From positions 1 through 49,454 of the forward strand of contig JABDEQ010000010.1 of the NCBI GenBank assembly GCA_013286985.1: a DNA stretch of 49,454 bases. Direction: 5' to 3'. Position 1 is the first letter of the stretch. Every line of letters begins with the position of its first letter. This stretch comes from Bacteroidota bacterium. GTDB taxonomy: Bacteria > Bacteroidota > Bacteroidia > Sphingobacteriales > Sphingobacteriaceae. Shown in pieces: positions 8,068 through 17,542 of this stretch. Position numbers and translations under genes: made by a program. The notes beneath the pieces are model-generated. The model saw nothing but the letters and a program-made list of their open reading frames with translations. It did not search any database and had not been told where the DNA came from.

Positions 8068-9972
8068 ATGGACAAATATATCTGGCTTATTCCTATACTA
8101 CCGTTAGCCGGTTTTATTATTAACGGTATTGGCCGTAATACTTTCCCGAAAGCTTTTATAGGCTTTTTAGGGAGTTTTTTGGTATTGGTTTCTTTTGGCA
8201 TAAGTATCGGCGCCTTTTTGCAGGTACATGATAGTGGTCAAATTAATGTTCATTTATTCGACTGGTTCTCGGTTGGTAAATTCAAGGTTTCTTTTGATTT
8301 TTTGATTGATCAGCTAAGCTCTATTATGCTGCTGATTATTACGGGAGTGGGTTTCCTTATCCACTTATACTCTATCGGTTACATGAAAGATGATGCTGGC
8401 TTTGGTAAGTTCTTCGCTTATCTTAACCTGTTTATCTTCTTTATGCTTTTACTGGTAATGGGATCAAATTATCTGGTAATGTTTATTGGCTGGGAAGGTG
8501 TAGGATTATGCTCATACCTTTTAATCGGTTTCTGGTATTCAAATCCGGATTATGCCGATGCTGCCAAAAAAGCATTTGTTATGAACCGCATTGGCGATCT
8601 GGGCTTTATAATAGGTATCTTCATCCTTATTGTATTTTTCGGAAGCGCCAACTTTGCCGACATCTTCCCAAAAGCTGCTACACCCGAGTTTGCAACTACT
8701 ACACCATATGTAGTAATTACATTATTGTTGTTTGTAGGTGCGGTAGGTAAATCGGCCCAGTTGCCTTTATTTACCTGGTTGCCTGATGCAATGGCCGGTC
8801 CAACTCCGGTATCAGCATTGATACACGCTGCAACCATGGTTACTGCCGGTGTTTATATGATTGCCCGTTCAAACATATTATTTACGCTGGCTCCGTTAAC
8901 TATGCACGTAATAGCAATTGTAGGTTTAACTACCGCTGTTGTTGCTGCCTTAATAGCATTATCACAAACAGATATTAAAAAAGTATTGGCCTATTCAACT
9001 GTTTCGCAGTTAGGTTATATGTTCTTAGGCTTGGGCGTTGGCGCTTATACCGGTGCGTTTTTCCACGTATTAACGCATGCTTTCTTTAAAGCTCTTTTAT
9101 TCCTGGGTGCTGGTTCAGTTATCCATGGTATGAGCGGCGAGCAGGATATGCGCAAAATGGGTGGTTTAAAAAACAAACTGCCAATCACTTTCTGGACAAT
9201 GCTTATCGGTACGATAGCTATATCAGGTATTCCGCCGTTTGCGGGTTTCTTTTCAAAAGACGAGATATTGGCGCATACGTTTACCTACAGCAAAAGCATG
9301 TATGCAATTGGTGTAATTACGGCTATGTTCACCTCATTCTATATGTTCCGCATGCTTTACCTTACTTTTTGGGGTAAATTCCGTGGTACACATGAGCAAG
9401 AGCATCATCTGCATGAATCGCCGGCTTCAATGACCATTCCGTTGATTGTATTAGCTATTTTATCTGTAGTTGGTGGTTTTATTGGTGTTCCTGAGTCATT
9501 AGGAGGCCATCATTTATTGGGACAATACCTGTCTCCTGTTTTTAAAGGCTCGGCTGATCTTGTAAAAGAAGTAGCGTCATCAAATCAAACAGAAATAGTG
9601 CTGATGGTAATTTCCGTTGCGGGAGCTTTAATTGCATTAATTTACGCTTATGTTAGATATGTAAAAAATGCACATGTACCTGTTTCTGACGAAGAAGAAC
9701 GCCCGGCATTAGCAAGCCTGTCATATCACAAGTTTTATATTGATGAGCTTTATGATGCCATGATCCGCAAACCATTGGATTTCTTGTCAGACTTTTTCTA
9801 TAGAGTAATTGATAAATTAGGAATTGATGGAATTGTTAATGGCTTAGGCAAAGGAACTATTGAAGCCAGCAGAGGTTTGCGTTTACTGCAAACCGGTAAT
9901 GTTGGATATTATATTTTTATGATGGTTGTGGGTATCATTTCCATCCTGGTTTACATTGTATTTAAAAAGTAA
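8068..9972 (+). CDS. nuoL: NADH-quinone oxidoreductase subunit L
   Basis: NuoL is the distal antiporter-like proton-pumping subunit with the long lateral helix. Family motifs include FIGWEGVGLCSYLLIGFW near residue 140, LPDAMAGPTPVSALIHAATM near residue 235, and FHVLTHAFFKALLFLGAGSV near residue 330. Length 634 residues is normal and about 16 hydrophobic helices are visible. It follows the unusual nuoK-nuoL spacer and precedes nuoM by 25 bases. Confidence 0.97.
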   Translation: MDKYIWLIPILPLAGFIINGIGRNTFPKAFIGFLGSFLVLVSFGISIGAFLQVHDSGQINVHLFDWFSVGKFKVSFDFLIDQLSSIMLLIITGVGFLIHLYSIGYMKDDAGFGKFFAYLNLFIFFMLLLVMGSNYLVMFIGWEGVGLCSYLLIGFWYSNPDYADAAKKAFVMNRIGDLGFIIGIFILIVFFGSANFADIFPKAATPEFATTTPYVVITLLLFVGAVGKSAQLPLFTWLPDAMAGPTPVSALIHAATMVTAGVYMIARSNILFTLAPLTMHVIAIVGLTTAVVAALIALSQTDIKKVLAYSTVSQLGYMFLGLGVGAYTGAFFHVLTHAFFKALLFLGAGSVIHGMSGEQDMRKMGGLKNKLPITFWTMLIGTIAISGIPPFAGFFSKDEILAHTFTYSKSMYAIGVITAMFTSFYMFRMLYLTFWGKFRGTHEQEHHLHESPASMTIPLIVLAILSVVGGFIGVPESLGGHHLLGQYLSPVFKGSADLVKEVASSNQTEIVLMVISVAGALIALIYAYVRYVKNAHVPVSDEEERPALASLSYHKFYIDELYDAMIRKPLDFLSDFFYRVIDKLGIDGIVNGLGKGTIEASRGLRLLQTGNVGYYIFMMVVGIISILVYIVFKK

Positions 9973-9997
9973 AGAACGATAGCGTTTATAATATAAA

Positions 9998-11464
9998 ATG
10001 ACGGTCAGTATTTTAATTTTTTTACCGGTAATTGCGGCTCTTGCTGTTTTATTCTTTAAAAACGGTGCTGCAAAACACGCAGCCTTAGCTTTTTCAGTAG
10101 CTGAATTAGCATTAGCAGCCATATTTTTAAGCAAATTTGTTCCTGATGCTTCAGTACAATTTGCAGTAATAGCTCCATGGATACCTAAGTTGGGTATTTA
10201 CTTTAATGCGGGTATTGATGGTATAAGCATGATAATGATATTGCTTACCACCGTATTGGTGCCATTAATTATTTTAACAACCTACAAACACGAGTATAAA
10301 AATGCAAATGCTTTTTATGCATTGATCCTGTTTATGCAGGCCGGCATGCTGGTTGTATTTACAGCGTTGGATGGCTTTTTATTCTACGTAGGCTGGGAAG
10401 CAGCCTTAATTCCAATTTACTTCATATGCTCGCTTTGGGGCGGTGTAAACAGAATTAAAGTAACTATCAAATTCTTTATTTATACCTTCTCCGGTTCACT
10501 GTTTATGCTGGTGGGTATTATTTACCTGTACCTGCTTACCCCAGTAAAAACATTCGATCTTTCAGCATTTAGCGCTACAGGCGTAATTGACGGCCATCAT
10601 CAGGCTTGGGTATTCTGGGCATTCTTTTTGGCTTTTGCCATTAAAATGCCGTTGTTTCCTTTCCATACCTGGCAACCCGATACTTATACCGAAGCACCTT
10701 CAGCGGGTACCATGATGTTATCAGGTATTATGCTTAAAATGGGTGTTTACGGCGTTATCCGCTGGTTAATTCCTGTTGTTCCGCTTGGTTTCCAAAAATA
10801 CGAAGGTGTAGTGATCGTGATGGCAGTTATCGGTATTGTATACGGCTCAATCATTGCATTTACGCAAAAGGATGGCAAACGACTGGTAGCTTATTCATCA
10901 TTGGCTCACGTTGGCTTAATAGCAGCCGGCATATTCGGCTGGACTACCATGGGCCTGCAGGGTGCAATGTTCCAAATGCTTAGCCACGGTATTAATGTGG
11001 TAGGTTTATTCTTTGTGTGGGATATTATCAGCCGTCGTTTAAATACCAGGGAGATAAGTGAATTAGGTGGCATTGCAAAAGTAGCGCCTAAGTTTGCAAT
11101 AGCATTTTTAATTATCACCTTAGGTACAGTGGCCCTACCGTTAACCAACGGTTTTATTGGTGAGTTTATGTTGTTAAACAGCGTTTTCCGCTACAATGTA
11201 TGGCTGGTTGTTTCAGCTGGTTCAACTATGATCTTCGGCGCTGTATACATGCTGCGCATGTATAAAAAAGTAATGCAAGGCGAAACTAATCCGTTAACAG
11301 CAGCATTTGCTGACATCAGCGGTTCTGAAAAAGTAGTATTGGGCATTATCTGTGCCTTAGTAATAATTATGGGTGTTTATCCGCAACCTATTCTTCATAT
11401 TTCTGAAGCTGCAGTTAATAACCTGGTTCAAACGGTAAATACTAAATTTGTACAAGTAAAATAA
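9998..11464 (+). CDS. nuoM: NADH-quinone oxidoreductase subunit M
   Basis: NuoM is the second antiporter-like proton-pumping membrane subunit. Diagnostic segments are FYVGWEAALIPIYFICSLWG near residue 130, MPLFPFHTWQPDTYTEAPSA near residue 215, and RLVAYSSLAHVGLIAAGIF near residue 295. It has 488 residues and about 14 helices. Its TAA stop overlaps the nuoN ATG by one base at 11464. Confidence 0.97.
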   Translation: MTVSILIFLPVIAALAVLFFKNGAAKHAALAFSVAELALAAIFLSKFVPDASVQFAVIAPWIPKLGIYFNAGIDGISMIMILLTTVLVPLIILTTYKHEYKNANAFYALILFMQAGMLVVFTALDGFLFYVGWEAALIPIYFICSLWGGVNRIKVTIKFFIYTFSGSLFMLVGIIYLYLLTPVKTFDLSAFSATGVIDGHHQAWVFWAFFLAFAIKMPLFPFHTWQPDTYTEAPSAGTMMLSGIMLKMGVYGVIRWLIPVVPLGFQKYEGVVIVMAVIGIVYGSIIAFTQKDGKRLVAYSSLAHVGLIAAGIFGWTTMGLQGAMFQMLSHGINVVGLFFVWDIISRRLNTREISELGGIAKVAPKFAIAFLIITLGTVALPLTNGFIGEFMLLNSVFRYNVWLVVSAGSTMIFGAVYMLRMYKKVMQGETNPLTAAFADISGSEKVVLGIICALVIIMGVYPQPILHISEAAVNNLVQTVNTKFVQVK

Positions 11465-12843
11465 TGAGTACTTTAATCATCATATCCATCTTACCCATTA
11501 TACTGCTGTATATTGGTTTATATAAAGCTCAAAAGGCATTATTGCCCGTAACAATTATTGGTTTACTTGTTGCTCTTGGTTTAGCAATTGCACAGTGGAA
11601 TAACAATGCACAGCCTATTTACCACGGTATGATGCTGTTTGATAACTTTTCTATAGCATTTTCATCTATAACTATTATATCAACCATCCTGATATTACTG
11701 CTATCAAGAGGTTATTTCGAAAAAATAAGCAGCCACATTGCTGAATACTATGCCATTATCCTGTTTTCATTAGCCGGAATCATAGTAATGGTATCGTTCT
11801 ATAACCTTACCATGCTGTTTATTGGCATCGAAATTATGTCAGTTAGCTTATACATCCTTGCAGGAATAAAAAAGAGCGATTTTGCTTCTAACGAAGCTGC
11901 TTTAAAATATTTCCTGATGGGTGCATTCTCTACAGGTTTCCTTTTGTTTGGTATAACATTACTTTACGGCGCATCAGGTTCATTTAACCTTGAAGCTATC
12001 CGCAACTACGTAGTTGAGCATCCGCACAATATCGACCCAATGTTTTATACCGGCGTTTTGTTGATTATTGTTGGCCTTTGCTTTAAAGTTGGGGCAGCTC
12101 CTTTCCACTTCTGGACACCAGACGTGTATGAAGGTTCCCCTACCCTTATCACTGCATTTATGTCGACAGTAGTTAAAACTGCTGGTTTTGCAGCCTTCCT
12201 GCGTTTGTTTACTTCTTGTTTTGCACCAATATCCGATTTTTGGGTACCTGTATTATTGGTAATAACCATTATTACCCTGTTCATCGGCAATATTACGGCA
12301 CTTTATCAGCAAAGCTTTAAACGCATGCTGGCATTTTCCAGCATATCACATGCCGGATATTTGTTATTCGCTATAGTGGCTTTAGGAGCAAGCTCAGCAA
12401 ACTCTGTATTTATTTATGCAACTGCTTACTCTGTTGCTTCAATAATTGCTTTTGGAGCTTTAATACTGGTTCAGCAACAATCTGGCAGCGATAATTTTGA
12501 AAGCTTTAACGGCTTATCAAAAAAGAATCCATTCCTGGCATTGGTGTTAACCATTGGTATGCTTTCGCTGGCTGGTATTCCTCTTACGGCAGGCTTTATA
12601 GGCAAGTTCTTTATGTTCACTGGCGCATTAAAACAATACCAGGTGTTATTGGTAATTCTGGCAGTTGTAAACGCTATCATAAGCATCTTCTACTATTTCA
12701 GGGTTATTATAGCCATGTATTTTAACGATGCAGACCGTACCGAACTTACCATTCCTGTTTATTACAAATTCGTATTGGGTTTATCGGCGATAATTACCAT
12801 TCTGATCGGCATTTATCCGGGCATTATATCAGGGCTTATTTAA
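11464..12843 (+). CDS. nuoN: NADH-quinone oxidoreductase subunit N
   Basis: NuoN is the third antiporter-like proton-pumping subunit. It shows IGIEIMSVSLYILAGIKKSD near residue 120, the GAAPFHFWTPDVYEGSPTL motif near residue 210 and RMLAFSSISHAGYLLFAIVA near residue 285. Length 459 residues is normal with about 13-14 helices. It closes the nuo operon; no strong terminator is seen in the 58-base spacer before the DedA gene, so read-through is possible. Confidence 0.97.
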   Translation: MSTLIIISILPIILLYIGLYKAQKALLPVTIIGLLVALGLAIAQWNNNAQPIYHGMMLFDNFSIAFSSITIISTILILLLSRGYFEKISSHIAEYYAIILFSLAGIIVMVSFYNLTMLFIGIEIMSVSLYILAGIKKSDFASNEAALKYFLMGAFSTGFLLFGITLLYGASGSFNLEAIRNYVVEHPHNIDPMFYTGVLLIIVGLCFKVGAAPFHFWTPDVYEGSPTLITAFMSTVVKTAGFAAFLRLFTSCFAPISDFWVPVLLVITIITLFIGNITALYQQSFKRMLAFSSISHAGYLLFAIVALGASSANSVFIYATAYSVASIIAFGALILVQQQSGSDNFESFNGLSKKNPFLALVLTIGMLSLAGIPLTAGFIGKFFMFTGALKQYQVLLVILAVVNAIISIFYYFRVIIAMYFNDADRTELTIPVYYKFVLGLSAIITILIGIYPGIISGLI

Positions 12844-12901
12844 TTCCGTAACACAAGTATTACAATTTCATTTAATATTTGTAGTTTTACGGATAAAGTG
12901 A

Positions 12902-13549
12902 ATGGATAATTTTTGGGAACATTTTCAAAATTTAACGGACGCTCAATCCATCATAAGCTTAGGGTTTTACTTTTTGCTTATTGTTGTTTTTGCTGAAACC
13001 GGTGTATTTTTCGGTTTTTTTTTACCGGGAGACTATCTATTGTTTATGTCGGGCTTGCTTTGTTCAACTGGCGGCTTTGATATATCAATATATACACTTG
13101 TATTATCACTAATCGCCGCCGGTATTTTAGGAAACTTTACAGGCTATTGGTTTGGTTACAGAGCCGGTCCCGCATTATTCAGCAAAAACAATTCCTTATT
13201 TTTTAAACGGCATTATGTTGAGCTTGCCGAAGAATTTTATGCTAAATACGGCGGAATGGCAATAGTTTTAGGTAGATTTTTCCCTATAATTAGAACTTTT
13301 GCACCTATCTTTGCTGGTATAGTAAAGTTAGATCTTAAAAAATTTACTATTTACAACATTATTGGCAGTGTAGCCTGGGTAACCACTTTTACTTTGGCAG
13401 GATATTTTTTAGGTAGACGATATCCGCAGTTAAAAGACTACATGGAATACATTGTCATTGGACTAATAATAATAACGACAATTCCCCTGATTTTTGCTTT
13501 TGCTAAACGAAGAATGCAAACCAGGCAGAATGTTAACGAACTAAAATAA
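12902..13549 (+). CDS. DedA family membrane protein (SNARE-associated/VTT domain)
   Basis: DedA/VTT proteins are inner-membrane transporters; some members flip phospholipid or undecaprenyl phosphate. The family features GVFFGFFLPGDYLLFMSGLL (residues about 36-55) and FGRFFPIIRTF-type segment LGRFFPIIRTFAPIFAGI near residue 122 are present, along with GNFTGYWFGYRAGP. Length 215 residues is normal, with about five hydrophobic stretches. It sits between nuoN and pyrophosphatase, ending eight bases before the latter. The exact substrate cannot be told from sequence. Confidence 0.9.
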   Translation: MDNFWEHFQNLTDAQSIISLGFYFLLIVVFAETGVFFGFFLPGDYLLFMSGLLCSTGGFDISIYTLVLSLIAAGILGNFTGYWFGYRAGPALFSKNNSLFFKRHYVELAEEFYAKYGGMAIVLGRFFPIIRTFAPIFAGIVKLDLKKFTIYNIIGSVAWVTTFTLAGYFLGRRYPQLKDYMEYIVIGLIIITTIPLIFAFAKRRMQTRQNVNELK

Positions 13550-13557
13550 TATAATAA

Positions 13558-14103
13558 ATGAGTACACAGCATCCATGGCACCAGGTTTCTCCGGGTGACA
13601 ATGTTCCAGAAATTGTTCAGGCTATAATAGAAATTCCAAAAGGCTCAAAAGCCAAATATGAAATTGATAAAGAATCAGGCTTATTGAAGCTTGACCGTGT
13701 TTTATTTTCATCAGTAATGTACCCGGCCAACTATGGCTTTATCCCGCAAACTTATTGTGACGATAATGACCCGCTGGATATCCTTGTACTTTGCTCAATC
13801 GATGTTTTCCCGATGTCAATTATCGAGGCAAAAGTGATAGGTGTAATGCATATGGTTGATAACGGCGAACAGGATGATAAGATCATCGCGGTAGCAAAAA
13901 ATGACATGTCAGTAAATTACATTAATGACCTGAACGAACTTCCTCCACACGCAATGACCGAAATTGTTCGTTTCTTTAAAGATTACAAAAAACTTGAAGG
14001 AAAAAACGTTACTATTGAACATCTTTTAGGCATGCGTTATGCCCACAAGGTAATAAAAGAGAGTTTGGAATTGTACAAATCTACTTTTCCTGTGTACCAA
14101 TAA
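13558..14103 (+). CDS. ppa: Inorganic pyrophosphatase, soluble family I
   Basis: This cytoplasmic Mg-dependent enzyme hydrolyses pyrophosphate to phosphate and so drives biosynthetic reactions forward. The family I signature is seen as [12 protein letters not shown] near residue 60, with three metal-binding aspartates. Other conserved parts are [17 protein letters not shown] and [12 protein letters not shown]. Length 181 residues is normal for bacterial family I enzymes. It follows the DedA gene closely and is followed seven bases later by the CorC-like gene. Confidence 0.95.
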   Translation: MSTQHPWHQVSPGDNVPEIVQAIIEIPKGSKAKYEIDKESGLLKLDRVLFSSVMYPANYGFIPQTYCDDNDPLDILVLCSIDVFPMSIIEAKVIGVMHMVDNGEQDDKIIAVAKNDMSVNYINDLNELPPHAMTEIVRFFKDYKKLEGKNVTIEHLLGMRYAHKVIKESLELYKSTFPVYQ

Positions 14104-14110
14104 TTAATTT

Positions 14111-15448
14111 ATGGGCCCTGATCTTGAAATAAACGGTTTATATCTCTTCCTCACCTTTTTCCTGGTTCTGTTAAACGGCTTTTTTGTAGCTGCTGAATTT
14201 GCAATGGTACGTGTTAGGGGCTCGCAGATAGAAATCAAAGCTAAGTCAGGCAGCCCTGTGGCAAAGGTAGCCCGCAGTATAATGCACAATCTTGATGGTT
14301 ACCTTGCCGCCACACAGCTTGGGGTAACCATTGCCTCGCTTGGGTTGGGTTGGGTTGGCCAGGAAGTGGCAACCAAATTAATGCTCAACCTGTTTTCGTT
14401 GTGCGGTATAGTTATTACCTCAAGCTTTATCATTAATACCAGCCACGTAGTAGCATTTGCATTTATTACCATTTTACATATTGTATTTGGTGAACTTGCT
14501 CCAAAATCAATAGCGATACAAAGATCTGTGCGTACAGTAATGACTATTTCTTTACCGCTGCGTTTCTTTTTTGTGGTTTTCAGGCCGATAATCTGGCTGC
14601 TGAATGGTTTTGCCAATTTTGTACTAAAGGTGATAGGCATTAATCCGCTGCAGAGCGAAACAAGCCATAGCTCTGAAGAACTTCAATACCTGCTTGACCA
14701 GGGAAAACAAACAGGTGCGTTGGACTCTACCGAGCACGAACTTATTCAAAACGTATTCGATTTTAATGAGCGTGTGGTTAAAAATATCATGGTTCCCCGC
14801 ACAAAAATATCAGGGGTTGATGTTCATACTACCAGGGAAGAATTGCTTGAAATTGTAATAACCGAGGGCTACTCCCGTATGCCCGTTTATGATGATGTAA
14901 TTGACCGGATAATTGGTATAGTGCATGCTAAAGATATATTACCGCTGCTTGCCCGCAATGAAGAAATCGTTTTAAAAAACATTATCCGTAAGCCCTTCTT
15001 CATTCCCGAAACCAAAAAGATTAATGATCTGATGGCCGAGCTACAGCAAAAACGCATACAAATTGCCATTGTTCTGGATGAATTTGGTGGCACAGCCGGA
15101 ATGGTAACTCTTGAAGATATTGTTGAGGAGCTTGTTGGTGAAATTCAGGATGAATACGATGAGGAAAAACCCATTGTAGAGAAAATTAACGATCGTGAAT
15201 TTATTGTAAATGCCCTTGCTCCCATTTATGATGTAAACGGCCATTTACCACATGATTTGCCCGAGGACGGCGACTTTGATACCGTATCGGGCTGGTTGGG
15301 CGATATATTTGGTAAAATACCAGATGTTGGCGAGCAAAAAGAATCAAACGGGTATAATATTACCGTATTAAAAAAATCAGATCAAAATATTGAATCGGTT
15401 AAGCTGGAATTGCTGATAAACGAAGAAGATGCCGTAGATTTACATTAA
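14111..15448 (+). CDS. CNNM/HlyC-CorC family membrane protein with CBS domains
   Basis: The 445-residue chain has an N-terminal CNNM (DUF21) membrane domain (about 1-195, with FVAAEFAMVRVR), two CBS domains (about 215-335, including NIMVPRTKISGVD and RMPVYDDVIDRIIGIVHAKD), and a C-terminal CorC/HlyC domain (about 350-440, with GDFDTVSGWLGDIFGKIP). Related proteins act in Mg or other divalent-ion efflux, regulated by nucleotides at the CBS pair. GldE of gliding bacteria has the same architecture, but nothing here singles that role out. Membrane location is clear; the exact ion is not. Confidence 0.9.
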   Translation: MGPDLEINGLYLFLTFFLVLLNGFFVAAEFAMVRVRGSQIEIKAKSGSPVAKVARSIMHNLDGYLAATQLGVTIASLGLGWVGQEVATKLMLNLFSLCGIVITSSFIINTSHVVAFAFITILHIVFGELAPKSIAIQRSVRTVMTISLPLRFFFVVFRPIIWLLNGFANFVLKVIGINPLQSETSHSSEELQYLLDQGKQTGALDSTEHELIQNVFDFNERVVKNIMVPRTKISGVDVHTTREELLEIVITEGYSRMPVYDDVIDRIIGIVHAKDILPLLARNEEIVLKNIIRKPFFIPETKKINDLMAELQQKRIQIAIVLDEFGGTAGMVTLEDIVEELVGEIQDEYDEEKPIVEKINDREFIVNALAPIYDVNGHLPHDLPEDGDFDTVSGWLGDIFGKIPDVGEQKESNGYNITVLKKSDQNIESVKLELLINEEDAVDLH

Positions 15449-15458
15449 TCTGCCACTC

Positions 15459-16166
15459 ATGCAACTCTTTTACACACCTGATATTGTCCCTGCTAATTCT
15501 CATTATTTTTTGAATGAAGAAGAGAGCAAACATTGCATCAGGGTTTTACGCCTTGAAAAAGGGAATGAGGTGCAATTAATTGATGGCAAAGGTGGCCTTT
15601 ATACCGCAGTTATTCAGGATGCACATCCAAAAAGAACTATACTTCAAATAATTTCTACAATTGCTGCGTTTAATAAACGGAACCATTACCTGCATATCGC
15701 CATGGCTCCTACAAAAAATATTGAACGTATGGAGTGGTTTTTGGAAAAAGCAACAGAGATTGGCATTGACGAAATAACCCCCATTATTTGCCAGCGCTCC
15801 GAGCGCAAAGAGGTTAAAACTGATCGCCTTAATAAAATTATCACCGCTGCAATAAAACAGTCTATCAAAGCATATCACCCTGTTTTAAATGAACCAGTGA
15901 GCTATAAACAATTTATCTCAAAATCTTTTGATAGTCAAAAGTTTATAGCACATTGTGAGAACACAGAAAAAACAAGTCTTAAGGCCGAACTTATCAGCAA
16001 CGGAAATTATGTAATACTGATTGGCCCGGAAGGAGATTTTGCTCCCGATGAAATTAACGACGCTATTCAAAACAATTTTAAAGCTATTACTTTAGGCTAC
16101 AGTCGTTTGCGCACCGAAACAGCCGCATTGGAGGCCTGTTTTGAAGTAAACTTTTTAAACCGGTAG
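15459..16166 (+). CDS. rsmE: 16S rRNA (uracil-1498-N3)-methyltransferase
   Basis: RsmE methylates U1498 of 16S rRNA with S-adenosylmethionine. The SPOUT-type C-terminal motifs are clear: IGPEGDFAPDEI near residue 188 and LGYSRLRTETAALEAC near residue 211. The N-terminal PUA-like part includes EESKHCIRVLRLEKGNEV. Length 235 residues is normal. It starts ten bases after the CorC-like gene and probably shares its transcript. Confidence 0.95.
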   Translation: MQLFYTPDIVPANSHYFLNEEESKHCIRVLRLEKGNEVQLIDGKGGLYTAVIQDAHPKRTILQIISTIAAFNKRNHYLHIAMAPTKNIERMEWFLEKATEIGIDEITPIICQRSERKEVKTDRLNKIITAAIKQSIKAYHPVLNEPVSYKQFISKSFDSQKFIAHCENTEKTSLKAELISNGNYVILIGPEGDFAPDEINDAIQNNFKAITLGYSRLRTETAALEACFEVNFLNR

Positions 16167-16213
16167 TAGGTCAACTGAATTTGTTTTTTTGAAGATATTT
16201 TGGATATTATCAT

Positions 16214-16879
16214 ATGAAAAAAGTTGGGTATGTAATTTTCGGTTTTGTTTTACTTGCACTTATAAGCAGCTTTAATGTTCCGCCTACCTACAAAATGGCT
16301 AAGCTTAAGTATAATGGTGGCGGCGATTGGTATGGCGACAGGACGGCATTACCCAACCTTATAAGGTTCTGCAACGAAAACCTAAAAACAAATTTTCAAC
16401 CCGAAGACGAAGTGGTTGATGCTGGCAGCGCCGAAATATTCAATTATCCTTTCATTTTTATGACAGGACATGGCAACGTGATCTTTTCTGATCAGGAGGC
16501 ACGCAATTTAAGGAAATATTTAACTGGTGGAGGCTTTTTGCATATCGACGATAATTATGGCTTAGATCAGTTTATACGACCGCAGATGAAGAAAGTATTT
16601 CCCGAACTCGACTTTGTTGAGCTGCCTATCAATCACCCTATTTATCATCAAAAGTTTAGCTTCCCTACCGGACTACCCAAAATACACGAACATGATGGCA
16701 AAAGAGCCCAGGGTTTTGGGTTGATTTATAAAGGCCGCTTGGTTTGTTTTTACACATATGAATGCGATTTAGGCAACGGATGGGAGGATTATGGCACATA
16801 TGCCGGCGACACTCAGGAAACGCGCTTAAAAGCTCTTAAAATGGGTGCAAATCTGATACAGTATGTACTCACTCAATAA
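16214..16879 (+). CDS. DUF4159 domain protein, probably exported
   Basis: The 221-residue protein starts with a hydrophobic segment (VGYVIFGFVLLALISSF), fitting a signal peptide or anchor, followed by a DUF4159 region. Typical parts are FNYPFIFMTGHGNVIFSD, LTGGGFLHIDDNYG and YTYECDLGNGWED. DUF4159 has a class-I-glutaminase-like fold in many predictions but no experimentally clear function known to me. It follows rsmE by 47 bases. Confidence 0.85.
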   Translation: MKKVGYVIFGFVLLALISSFNVPPTYKMAKLKYNGGGDWYGDRTALPNLIRFCNENLKTNFQPEDEVVDAGSAEIFNYPFIFMTGHGNVIFSDQEARNLRKYLTGGGFLHIDDNYGLDQFIRPQMKKVFPELDFVELPINHPIYHQKFSFPTGLPKIHEHDGKRAQGFGLIYKGRLVCFYTYECDLGNGWEDYGTYAGDTQETRLKALKMGANLIQYVLTQ

Positions 16880-16903
16880 CCCATTATTGATTTTAATTGA
16901 TTA

Positions 16904-16925
16904 GGGCGATACGCCCGATTTTTAA
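16904..16925 (+). terminator. Possible weak terminator after the DUF4159 gene
   Basis: GGGCG-ATA-CGCCC forms a short G/C-rich stem, followed by GATTTTTAAT. The stem is only five base pairs, so termination may be partial or absent. Confidence 0.35.
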
Positions 16926-16966
16926 TATCTTGCTCTTACATTCTGTTAAACTGATTCTCAACCGCT

Positions 16967-17464
16967 ATGCATCAAATAAAAGTGAACAATGAGTATAATT
17001 ATGAGGTAGCTAAAAATGGAAGCGGCCTTGTAATAAACGGGGTTGAAATAAACGCAGATATAAGTGAGCTGAATGATTCAACATTACACATTATCAATAA
17101 CCTGCAATCATATGGCGCTGAAATAATCAGTTTCAACCGGGCCGAAAAAACCGCAGAAATTAAGATTAACAATAATATCTACCATGTTTCAGCAAAAGAT
17201 CAGTTTGATATTTTATTGGACAAGCTGGGGCTAAGCAGCCTTAATGCTGCAAAAGTCAGCGAAATAAAAGCCCCAATGCCGGGTATGGTACTTAAGGTTT
17301 TTGCAACCGAGGGTATGGAAATTAAAAAAGGAGAAAACCTGTTTGTGCTGGAAGCCATGAAAATGGAAAATATTATAAAAGCCCCTGCTGATGTCGTAGT
17401 TAAAACTATTAAAATTAAACCTGGGGATAAAGTAGAAAAAGGCCAGGTACTGATGGTATTTTGA
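16967..17464 (+). CDS. Biotin/lipoyl carrier protein (biotin carboxyl carrier subunit)
   Basis: This is a stand-alone carrier of an acyl-CoA carboxylase. The biotinylation motif LEAMKMEN places the modified lysine at K132, inside a C-terminal biotinyl domain (about 95-165) with the usual half-motif APMPGMVLKV. The N-terminal part is variable. Carboxylase and carboxyltransferase subunits are not in this window, so acetyl-CoA versus propionyl-CoA specificity cannot be set. It is the last plus-strand gene before a strong two-way terminator. Confidence 0.88.
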   Translation: MHQIKVNNEYNYEVAKNGSGLVINGVEINADISELNDSTLHIINNLQSYGAEIISFNRAEKTAEIKINNNIYHVSAKDQFDILLDKLGLSSLNAAKVSEIKAPMPGMVLKVFATEGMEIKKGENLFVLEAMKMENIIKAPADVVVKTIKIKPGDKVEKGQVLMVF

Positions 17465-17480
17465 GCTAATGAAAAAGCTA

Positions 17481-17522
17481 TAAAATAGAAAAGGCTCTGA
17501 AAAATCAGAGCCTTTTCTATTT
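17481..17522. terminator. Bidirectional terminator, biotin carrier gene / gldJ
   Basis: A perfect 19-bp stem (17481-17499 with 17504-17522) closes an AAAA loop. The arms begin with an A-rich and end with a T-rich stretch (core GGCTCTGA/TCAGAGCC), so it can end transcription from both the plus-strand biotin carrier gene and the minus-strand gldJ. Confidence 0.9.
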
Positions 17523-17542
17523 TATTATAATCCTTAACTACA